64,000 nucleotides of DNA from CAYTBN01 sp964436045. Its GTDB lineage: Bacteria > Myxococcota_A > UBA796 > UBA9615 > CAYRNR01. The stretch is from NCBI GenBank assembly GCA_964436045.1, contig CAYTBN010000027.1, forward strand, positions 25,464 through 89,463. Reading direction: 5' to 3'. Shown here in pieces: positions 36,369 to 43,450 of the stretch. Made by a program: the position numbers and the translations under genes. The notes beneath the pieces are model-generated. The model had not been told where the DNA came from and did not search any database. It saw only the letters and a list, made by a program, of their open reading frames with translations. Numbering within the stretch: the first letter of the stretch is position 1; every line of letters begins with the position of its first letter.

Positions 36369-36561
36369 CTTATCGGGGCCCTGGCGCTGCCGGGACGGTT
36401 TTTTGCAAACTCCTCGCATCCGCGCTGCCCGCGCACGGGGTTGCGCACGGAGGCGCACACGTTTCTTTAATATTTACAGTAACTTGGGAGGGGCTGGCCC
36501 ATAGTGAACTACATACAGAACACCCCTGGGGCCGGCACTGTACGGGGGCAGATGGCGGGTT

Positions 36562-38100
36562 TCAGCGTTTCCGGGGTGCAACCGAGACCCGGCAGTCGCC
36601 CGCAGGCGGCGGGATCCCGGAATCGCGCCGCAGGTAGAGCAACCGGCCGTAGAGCGGGGTCCGCCCGTAGTCCGGGATCAGGGCGCGGTGCAGCCGGTAA
36701 TCGCGGCCGAGCCGAGGACCGCCGTGAACCCGGCGTTCGACGCTGGCGCGCAGATCCTCCGCAGCCACCGTCCCCTCGCAGCCCGGGTCCAGCGGCGGCT
36801 CGCGCTCGAGGCGCAGCACGATGGCGTCCGGCGCCCGCTCGTCGAACAGATAGTCGAGGTCGAAGCGCTTGGCCAGCCGCCCACCGGGGGCGCGGCCGAT
36901 GACCGGGTCGGTCAGCCCCCCCAGGTCCGTGATCTCCAGGGTGCCCCGGAAGCCGATCTCGCCGATGTCGATCAGGGCCACGCTGTCGGCGCCTGCTTCG
37001 GCCAGCCACTCCTCGATCCGCCGATCCTCGTGGCGGATCGTGCGGAGGCTGGCGTCCGCCAGTCCGACCACGCGGCTGGCCTCGAGCGCCCCACCGCCGA
37101 TACAGAGCATGATCAGGGGTAGCACGATGAGCCGCGGTCTCCGGGACCCGGTCAGCAGCGCGGACGATCCCGCAGCAGCGACCGCCAGGGCAGCGTAGCA
37201 GGGCAACAGGAAGCGGCCGGCGGGCATCCAGTCGCCGCCCTCGAGGACCGCCGCGAGGGCCCAGGCCAGGGCCACCGCCAACCACGCCCGGGGCCATTTG
37301 CCTCCCACGGCGGCGCCGATCACCGCCAGCGCCAGCAACGGCAGCGCCCAGGGATCGAGCAGACCATCGAGGAGGTAACGCAGGCCCTCGAGCCGATCTG
37401 GCGGCTTGGCAAAGTAGGTATTGGGCAGCCACTCCTCGAACACCGCGCGGCGGACCACCAGCAGTGCGAGCGCGCTGCCCGCGGCCGCGGTGGCCAGGAT
37501 CGCCCCCCGCCGGATCACGTCACGCTCCCGGACCACGGTGAGCGCCGCCGCGAGGGCCACGGGGATCCACATTCCCTCGGGGCGGCACAGGGGCCCGCCC
37601 ATCGCGGCGGCGGCACCCAGCCAGAGGGGCACGCGGCCCGTCAGCCCTGCCACCGCCACCAGCGTCAGCGCCACGAACGCCAGGGTCTCCAGCCCGGTCG
37701 CGGTGTGGTAGGCCACCGGGCCGCTGATCGCCAGCAACAGACAGGCGATCCAGGGCGCTGGCCTCCGGGTCTGGTCGGTCACCGCCGCCAGCGCTGCCAT
37801 CGAGAGCAGCAGGGCCAGACAACCCGCCACGGACGCCGCCCGGGGGATCGCCTCGACGCCGAAGAACGCGCCAGCGGCCAGATCCAGCGCGAGCCACAGG
37901 GGGCTCGAGAACCCCTCGGCGGGCGCGGCCGCCGGCTCGAATGTGGGTCCATGCCCCGCCAGTACGTTGGCGGCGTAGCGGTGGGTGATGAAGGCGTCAT
38001 CCAGCTGAAACGGGAGCACCGCCAGTGCCAGCCCGAGACCGCCGAGCCCGGCCACGAGGGCCGCCAGCATCGCCGTCCGTGTCCCGCGACCGCTGACCAT
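36562..38100 (-). CDS. GT-C-fold glycosyltransferase-like membrane protein
   Basis: 512 residues from the ATG opening MVSGRGT. Multi-pass membrane protein: about nine to ten TM helices, with the first periplasmic loop carrying LDDAFITHRYAANVLAGHGPTFEP and EGFSSPLW, a pattern typical of polyprenyl-phosphate-dependent GT-C arabinofuranosyl/mannosyltransferases (catalytic Asp pair in LDDAF). The C-terminus is a soluble domain of about 150 residues. It lies between the prepilin peptidase and the Tad core genes, so pilus or envelope glycosylation is possible but not shown. Confidence 0.8.
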   Translation of the reverse strand: MVSGRGTRTAMLAALVAGLGGLGLALAVLPFQLDDAFITHRYAANVLAGHGPTFEPAAAPAEGFSSPLWLALDLAAGAFFGVEAIPRAASVAGCLALLLSMAALAAVTDQTRRPAPWIACLLLAISGPVAYHTATGLETLAFVALTLVAVAGLTGRVPLWLGAAAAMGGPLCRPEGMWIPVALAAALTVVRERDVIRRGAILATAAAGSALALLVVRRAVFEEWLPNTYFAKPPDRLEGLRYLLDGLLDPWALPLLALAVIGAAVGGKWPRAWLAVALAWALAAVLEGGDWMPAGRFLLPCYAALAVAAAGSSALLTGSRRPRLIVLPLIMLCIGGGALEASRVVGLADASLRTIRHEDRRIEEWLAEAGADSVALIDIGEIGFRGTLEITDLGGLTDPVIGRAPGGRLAKRFDLDYLFDERAPDAIVLRLEREPPLDPGCEGTVAAEDLRASVERRVHGGPRLGRDYRLHRALIPDYGRTPLYGRLLYLRRDSGIPPPAGDCRVSVAPRKR

Positions 38101-38135
38101 GGCCTCCGCCCGCACCTGCCGCCCAGTGGGGGTTG

Positions 38136-38675
38136 TCAGAACAGGTCCATGTGTCGCAGCAGGTCCAGGTTCTCCAGGCTGGCCCAGATCGTCCCCACCG
38201 CGATCGCCACCCCGAAGGGAACCCGCTGGCTGTTGGCCGGATCCAGCTTCTGGGTCTGCATCGGCATCGCCCAGGTGACCACGGTCCACAGGGTGTTGCG
38301 GATCCCCCGCCACAGCACACCCTTCCACAGCATCACCGACACCGCGAGCACTCCCCCGACCAGGATCGTGTGGAAGAGTCCGCCCACGATCGCGGGATAC
38401 CCCACGATCGCCCCCGCAGCTCCCATCAGCTTGACGTCGCCGCCCCCCATGCCGCCGAACAGGAACACCAGGAAGAAGGGCACGAAGCCCACCGCGAGCC
38501 CCAGGCCGTGCTGGCCCAGCTCGGGCAAGCCGCCGGCCACCACGGCCAGGACGAGCCCCAGCGCCACCGCGGGGTAGGTGATCTGGTTGAAGATCTTGCC
38601 GGTCGCCAGGTCGCTCAACGCGCACAGCACCATCACGCCGTACAAGAGCACCTTTTCGGCGACCTCATAGGGCAT
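38136..38675 (-). CDS. cpaA: Type IV prepilin peptidase (A24 family, CpaA/TadV)
   Basis: 179 residues, six TM segments. Aspartyl protease that cleaves Flp pilins and TadE/F pseudopilins. Both catalytic Asps are visible: Asp22 in SDLATGK and Asp80 in the GxGD motif (GGGDVKLMGA). Short form without methyltransferase domain, as in Tad systems. Divergent from the pilin genes; their promoters must share the 129-bp gap 38676-38804. The GT-like gene follows 35 bp downstream. Confidence 0.92.
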   Translation of the reverse strand: MPYEVAEKVLLYGVMVLCALSDLATGKIFNQITYPAVALGLVLAVVAGGLPELGQHGLGLAVGFVPFFLVFLFGGMGGGDVKLMGAAGAIVGYPAIVGGLFHTILVGGVLAVSVMLWKGVLWRGIRNTLWTVVTWAMPMQTQKLDPANSQRVPFGVAIAVGTIWASLENLDLLRHMDLF

Positions 38676-38804
38676 CGGTCGGGCCCGCGCAGCCTATGGT
38701 GAAACGAGTAGAGAACAAGAGGACGACTCCGAGAAAACGTGCGCTGGATCCCCAATGGCCTGTGCTATGGTTCCGCTGCACGGAATAGCGGGAAGGTACC
38801 ACAG

Positions 38805-38999
38805 GTGCATCCGAGCAGCGACGCAACCGAGCGCCGCCCAGTGAGGCGACGCGACGAGTCGGGTCAGGCGATGACGGAGTACATCCTCGTCGTCGCGATC
38901 GCGGTCGTCGGACTGATCCTGGTCAGCAACGCGCTGACCCGCTCGGTCCTCGCGTACTTCACGATGCAAGCCCTGTGGATCTCTCTGCCCATCATGTGA
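38805..38999 (+). CDS. Flp-like pilin 1
   Basis: 64 residues from a GTG preceded by GGAAGG; an upstream ATG would add 22 residues without a good Shine-Dalgarno. Contains ESGQAMTEYILVVAIAVVGLIL: Gly-Gln is the probable processing site, Glu at +5 of the mature form (ATMTEY-like), then a hydrophobic helix. The mature pilin ends shortly after the helix, as expected of Flp family major or minor pilins. Confidence 0.85.
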   Translation: MHPSSDATERRPVRRRDESGQAMTEYILVVAIAVVGLILVSNALTRSVLAYFTMQALWISLPIM

Positions 39000-39021
39000 A
39001 CAACGTATGGGAGGTCGATCG

Positions 39022-39207
39022 ATGAACGCGCTGGCCAGGCTCCACCGGGACGAGACCGGACAGGGGATGACCGAGTACATCCTGATCGTGGTCTTCATCG
39101 CGATCGCGGTACTGATCGTGCTGGGCATCTTCAAGGAGCAGATCAAGCGACTGTTCCGCGGCACCAACACGGAGCTGCAGAACGTCAACGTCGCGCCGAC
39201 CTCCTAG
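39022..39207 (+). CDS. flp: Flp-like pilin 2
   Basis: 61 residues from the ATG at 39022, which has a GGAGGT Shine-Dalgarno at the right distance; an ATG at 39007 is upstream of that site. ETGQGMTEYILIVVFIAIAVLIVLGIF has the Flp pattern (Gly-Gln cleavage, mature +5 Glu, Tyr, long hydrophobic helix), followed by a short polar tail ending NVNVAPTS. Probably the major Flp pilin. Encoded 22 bp downstream of pilin 1; both are likely substrates of the divergent CpaA. Confidence 0.88.
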   Translation: MNALARLHRDETGQGMTEYILIVVFIAIAVLIVLGIFKEQIKRLFRGTNTELQNVNVAPTS

Positions 39208-39280
39208 TCGGTCCGATCCTCACGCCCGCGCCGATCGCCGGGGTTTGCCCTGGCGGTCCGCGCGTACCCTAGCGCTGTTG

Positions 39281-39298
39281 CCCCCGCCCGTTCGGGGG
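39281..39298. terminator. Small GC hairpin downstream of pilin genes
   Basis: CCCCCG (39281-39286) and CGGGGG (39293-39298) form a 6-bp stem with a 6-nt loop, 74 bp after the flp stop. No T-tract. Weak terminator or attenuator at best. The rest of the 233-bp spacer to the kinase start contains only a TACAAT (39362-39367) as a possible -10 box. Confidence 0.3.
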
Positions 39299-39440
39299 TG
39301 AACTGCGACCATTCCGTCAGATTCTTGTCGGTTCCCTGCCGGATCCCGCGTGGGCTTGCGCTACAATCAATCGGACCTATCTCGATGCACAAGGATGCAT
39401 CGATGCCGTACCGTGCGCCGCGCCAGCCGACTGGAGTCCC

Positions 39441-41198
39441 TTGAATCCAGGCCAGCCCAACCACGATCCGCCCGCCGACGGCCGCCTGCCCCAGGCGACA
39501 CCGGTCGATGACAACCTGTCGACGACGGATGGCGAGCTGGCCGAAGAGCTGGAGCCCGATCTGGAGCCGGTGGAGCCCGTGCTGCAGGCCACTCCGGTGG
39601 ACGGCATCCCGGTGGTACCCGGCGGTGGCCCGCCCGACGACGGCGAGATGATCCCGGCGGCGGTGGTCGAGGGAGTCGCCCGCCAGCATCCGGGGGCGAA
39701 CACCATCTCCGATGCGGTCTTCCAGTCCGACGAGTTCCTGGCCAAACGTTACGACATGATCCGCCGTGTCGGCCGCGGGGGCATGTCGGTGGTCTACCTG
39801 GCCCACGATCGCCAGCTCCACCGGAACGTGGCGGTCAAGGTGACGCGCCCGTTCGGCGCCGAGGAGCTCGACGTCCAGACCGCGCGTTTTGTCAACGAGG
39901 CGCGAATCCTCGCCCGGCTGAACCACCCCAACATCGTCCAGGTCTACGACTTCGCGGCCAGCGAATCCGGGATGCGCATCATCATGGAGTACGTGGAGGG
40001 CCGCACCCTCTACCAGCGCGTGTCCCAGGACGGCGCGATGAGCGAGGTCGAGGTGGCGGCCATCACCTGCGAGGTGCTCGACGCCATCGAGCTGATCCAC
40101 GGAGAGGGCGTGATCCACCGGGACATGAAGCCCGGCAACGTGATGCTGGACGACAAGGGCCGGGTCAAGGTGATGGACTTCGGCATCGCCCAGACCGACG
40201 GCCTGGACACCGACGCCTCCAGCGGATCGGTGGTCGGGACCATCAAGTTCATGGCTCCCGAACAGTCCCGCGCCGAGGCGGTCACGGAGCGCTCCGACCT
40301 GTTCAGCATCGGCGCCACCATGGCGTACATGCTGCTGGGAGAGTTGCCCAGCGTGCTGCGCGCCGATCAGTTGCCGCTCAACCTGCGGCCGGTCCTGCTA
40401 CGGGCGATGGCCCGCGATCCGGAGGCCCGCTACACCTCGGCCGGGGAGATGCGCGAGGCCATCGAGGTCGCCGCCCGGCAGCCCCAACCGACAGCCAGCG
40501 GCAGCAAGAAGCTGCTGCTGCTGTTCCTGCTGCTGCTGGTGGGCGGCGGGATCGGACTGGCGCTGGCTGGGACGCTGTTGCTGTGGGGCTGGTTGGGCCG
40601 GGCCGATCCGCCTCCCCGCGTCACCCCGGAGACCGGGTACGGAAGTTCGATCGGCGAGCAGGACGTGGTCTCCGGTGGCGGGATGCTGGTGATCGAGGAC
40701 GAGCCGGGGGACGGCCAGCCCGCTGCCGAACCCCCCGAGGACGACAGCGCCCGCGACGACGCCGAGCGCGAGCGCGAGGAACGGCGCAAGGAGCGTGAGG
40801 AACGCGAGGAGCGCGAGGAGCGGACCGAGCGCGAGACGACGACGGGTGGCTCCGCGACGACCGCGCCGGTCGCCGGTTCCACGGGCTCGGACAAGCCCAA
40901 GATCAAACACCCGATCGTCACCTCGGCGGCCGACGGCGATCCGGTCCGCTTCGAGGTCTACGTGTTCGGCGACGAGACCTACTCGGTCTCCATCTCCTAC
41001 CGGGGCATGTCCGCCACCAGCTGGCGCAACCTGAACCTGCGCCACCGCGGCGACGGCCGCTACACGGCGACGCTGCGTATCGGCGGCGAGCTGGCCGAGG
41101 GGGTGGCCTACTCGGTGACCGTGCTGGAGGAATCCGGCGCCGGGCGAGCCTTCACCCGCGGCTCGCTCTCCGAACCCTACGTGATCCAGGTCGACTGA
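39441..41198 (+). CDS. Transmembrane Hanks-type Ser/Thr protein kinase
   Basis: 585 residues with a TTG start (GGAG eight bases upstream). A Pro/Ala-rich N-terminus is followed by the kinase domain about 104-345 with all catalytic residues: glycine loop GRGGMSVVY, Lys133 (VAVKV), Glu153, HRD 226-228 with GN, DFG 246-248, APE 272-274. A juxtamembrane stretch, TM helix near 353-376, an Arg/Glu-rich region and an extracytoplasmic beta-rich domain (470-585) follow. It should phosphorylate Ser/Thr residues. Its place beside the pilins, and four FHA domains encoded in the Tad locus, suggest that it regulates the Tad apparatus (inference). Confidence 0.93.
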   Translation: MNPGQPNHDPPADGRLPQATPVDDNLSTTDGELAEELEPDLEPVEPVLQATPVDGIPVVPGGGPPDDGEMIPAAVVEGVARQHPGANTISDAVFQSDEFLAKRYDMIRRVGRGGMSVVYLAHDRQLHRNVAVKVTRPFGAEELDVQTARFVNEARILARLNHPNIVQVYDFAASESGMRIIMEYVEGRTLYQRVSQDGAMSEVEVAAITCEVLDAIELIHGEGVIHRDMKPGNVMLDDKGRVKVMDFGIAQTDGLDTDASSGSVVGTIKFMAPEQSRAEAVTERSDLFSIGATMAYMLLGELPSVLRADQLPLNLRPVLLRAMARDPEARYTSAGEMREAIEVAARQPQPTASGSKKLLLLFLLLLVGGGIGLALAGTLLLWGWLGRADPPPRVTPETGYGSSIGEQDVVSGGGMLVIEDEPGDGQPAAEPPEDDSARDDAEREREERRKEREEREEREERTERETTTGGSATTAPVAGSTGSDKPKIKHPIVTSAADGDPVRFEVYVFGDETYSVSISYRGMSATSWRNLNLRHRGDGRYTATLRIGGELAEGVAYSVTVLEESGAGRAFTRGSLSEPYVIQVD

Positions 41199-41217
41199 GC
41201 CCCGCTGAGCCCCGCGG

Positions 41218-41571
41218 TCAGCCCAGGGACTCGAACGCGACCACGTCCCCCTCCGCCAGCTCGGCCAGCCCGCCGGCCCCCGTCTCCAGCGCGTAGCGCG
41301 CGCCCAGGCAAGGCGCTGTCATCCGCCAGGGCTTCAGGTTGCGCACCACCCGGAGGACCTTGCCGTCCAGCGAGATGAACGCCACGTCGATGGGATAGCC
41401 CATGCCGATCATGTGGACCTGATTGCAGGGCTCCAGCAACAGCCCCTCGCCGGCCGCTGGGCAGGGCCGCCCCAGCAGCCCCCGCATCCGGGACCAGAAG
41501 GTGTTCGCCAGGACGGCAGACGCCACCACCACCGAGTCCCGGGACCGATTCTCGATGGACACGTAGCTCAT
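41218..41571 (-). CDS. DUF192-family protein
   Basis: 117 residues from the ATG at 41571, overlapping the rtcB stop (ATGA). Contains the DUF192 signatures FWSRMRGLLGR, GEGLLLEPCNQVHMIGMGYPIDVAFISLDGKVLRVV and ARYALETGAG. Function unknown; members are small beta-rich proteins, sometimes exported, but no signal peptide is visible here. Third gene of the archease-rtcB operon. Confidence 0.88.
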   Translation of the reverse strand: MSYVSIENRSRDSVVVASAVLANTFWSRMRGLLGRPCPAAGEGLLLEPCNQVHMIGMGYPIDVAFISLDGKVLRVVRNLKPWRMTAPCLGARYALETGAGGLAELAEGDVVAFESLG

Positions 41572-43013
41572 CCCTTGACCACCAGCAGCGGCCGCAGGCG
41601 GGCCACGCTTCGCGACAGCCCGGCGGCCTGGACGATCTCCACCACCTCGGTCACATCCTTGTATGCTTCGGGCATCTCTTCGGCCAGGGTACCCCGGCCC
41701 GCCGCGCGCACCCTCACCCCGCGCTCCGCCAGCTCGCCGCTCAGGTCCCGTCCGCGGGCTCGCTTCTTGGCCGCTGTGCGGCTCATCAGACGACCGGCGC
41801 CGTGGCAGGTGGACCCGAAGCTGTGGTCCATCGCGCCGGACTGGCCCGCGAGCACGAAGGAGCAACGGCCCATGTCGCCCGGTACCAGCACGGGCTGCCC
41901 CACCTTGCGATATTCCCGCGGAACCTCCGGATGTCCGGCGGGGAAGGCCCGGGTCGCGCCCTTGCGGTGGACGCACAACCAGCGCTCGCGGCCGTCGACC
42001 GAGTGGCGCTCGATCTTGGCGATGTTGTGGGCCACGTCGTACACGGTCCGCAGGCCCAGCTCGACCGGGCGCTGTCCCAGCAACTTGGCCATCGCCCCGA
42101 CCACCCGGGCGGCGATCACCTGGCGGTTGGCGAAGGCAAAATTGGCCGCGGCGGCCATGGCGGCCAGGTACTCTTCGCCTTCGGGGCTGCGGACCGGCGC
42201 GCAACAGAGCTGGCGGTCGGGCAGCGAAAAACCGTGGGTCCGGGCGGCACCCATCATCACGCGGATCGCGTCGGTGGCGACCTGGTGCCCCAGCCCGCGG
42301 CTGCCGGTGTGGATCGAGACCGTGATCGTGCCCTCGTCGAGGCCCATCGCTGCGGCAGCTTCGCGATCGTCGACCCGGTCCACGAAGCCGATCTCGATGA
42401 AGTGATTCCCGGAGCCGAGGGTCCCCAGCTGGCCCAACCCGCGCTCCTTGGCCCGGGGGCTGACGGCGTCCGGGTCTGCGTCCGGGATCCGGCCCCGGGC
42501 CTCGGTGCGATCCAGGTCCGCGCGGGCCCCGAGGCCGCGCTTCACCACCACGCGGGCGCCGTCTCGGAGGACCCGCTCGAGCTCGCGGCGGTCCAGGGAC
42601 AGGCCCCCGGTACGGCCGCCGAGCCCGGCTGGTACCGCCGACGCCAGTGAATAGAGCAGCTTCTCGCCCCGCCCCGCCAGGTCGTCCCGGGTCAGATCGC
42701 TGCGGAGCAGGCGAACGCCGCAGTTGATGTCGTACCCCACACCGCCGGGGCTCACGATACCCTCGTCCAGGTCAAAGGCCGCCACGCCGCCGATGGGGAA
42801 TCCATACCCGCCGTGGATGTCCGGCATCGCCAACGCCGGACCGACGATCCCGGGCAGGGTGGCGACGTTGCGAATCTGCTTCAGGCTCTGGTCTCCCGCC
42901 AGGGCATCGACCATCCGGCGGCTGGCGTAGACGATGGCGTCGGTCCGCATCTGTCCGTGGCGGGGGATGCGCCACCGCGTCCCGTCCAGGGGCTCGAGTC
43001 GCACGGCGTTCAC
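41568..43013 (-). CDS. rtcB: RtcB-type RNA ligase (3'-phosphate/2',3'-cyclic phosphate to 5'-OH)
   Basis: 481 residues with a GTG start overlapping the archease stop (GTGA). RtcB joins RNA 3'-P or 2',3'-cyclic-P ends to 5'-OH ends, using GTP and Mn2+. Active-site residues are all in place: Asp95 and Cys98 (GYDINCG), Asn203/His204 (SGNHFIE), His235 (HTGSRGLG), His329 and the guanylylated His404 in STCHGAGRLMSR. Numbering agrees with the characterised archaeal enzyme. Translationally coupled to archease, its activator. Confidence 0.96.
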   Translation of the reverse strand: MNAVRLEPLDGTRWRIPRHGQMRTDAIVYASRRMVDALAGDQSLKQIRNVATLPGIVGPALAMPDIHGGYGFPIGGVAAFDLDEGIVSPGGVGYDINCGVRLLRSDLTRDDLAGRGEKLLYSLASAVPAGLGGRTGGLSLDRRELERVLRDGARVVVKRGLGARADLDRTEARGRIPDADPDAVSPRAKERGLGQLGTLGSGNHFIEIGFVDRVDDREAAAAMGLDEGTITVSIHTGSRGLGHQVATDAIRVMMGAARTHGFSLPDRQLCCAPVRSPEGEEYLAAMAAAANFAFANRQVIAARVVGAMAKLLGQRPVELGLRTVYDVAHNIAKIERHSVDGRERWLCVHRKGATRAFPAGHPEVPREYRKVGQPVLVPGDMGRCSFVLAGQSGAMDHSFGSTCHGAGRLMSRTAAKKRARGRDLSGELAERGVRVRAAGRGTLAEEMPEAYKDVTEVVEIVQAAGLSRSVARLRPLLVVKG

Positions 43014-43441
43014 AGATCCAACAACACGCGGCCCCGCCAGCGGCCGTCTGCGTCCCGCTCCAGCTGGGCGTCGTGGTGGGTGACGGCCTTGATACTGGCG
43101 TCCGACGGGTGGCGCAGGGGGTTCATGCGCTCGCCGGCCGCCGTGAACTCCACGACCACATGTCCCTCTTTGGCCTGCACCGTCAGCGATCGGACCTCCC
43201 GGAGCAGCAGGCCGTCGATCTCGAAGCTCGCCAGCAGCTCGGACAGGGACTCGACCCAGGCCGCGGTCAGGTCGATCCCCTCGGCCCGCAAGTTCACCAC
43301 GGTCCGGAGTTCGATCCGTTCGAGGTCGGTCATCACCGTGCACAGGGCGCGTGCCGATGCGTCCCAGACCCCGGTCCAGCTGGCGGCCTCGACCTCGAAC
43401 CCCAGGTCCGCGTCGTGCTCCAGGTACCGGAAGGTCGACAC
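43010..43441 (-). CDS. Archease
   Basis: 143 residues. Archease promotes RtcB guanylylation and turnover. Signature N-terminus FRYLEHDADLGFEVEA with the conserved His-Asp-Ala-Asp, and a C-terminal segment with VTHHDAQLERD before the final beta strand. First gene of an archease-rtcB-DUF192 operon, each joined by a four-base overlap. The ATG is ten bases from the preceding gene's stop. Confidence 0.93.
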   Translation of the reverse strand: MSTFRYLEHDADLGFEVEAASWTGVWDASARALCTVMTDLERIELRTVVNLRAEGIDLTAAWVESLSELLASFEIDGLLLREVRSLTVQAKEGHVVVEFTAAGERMNPLRHPSDASIKAVTHHDAQLERDADGRWRGRVLLDL

Positions 43442-43450
43442 GCCGTCTCC

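Noticed and set aside
36533..36545. Terminator after the GT-like gene
   Set aside because: Only a four-bp stem around CCCC-GGGG with no T-tract.
38740..38790. Possible sigma54 site before the pilin genes
   Set aside because: TGG and GC elements exist but not at the required GG-N10-GC spacing.
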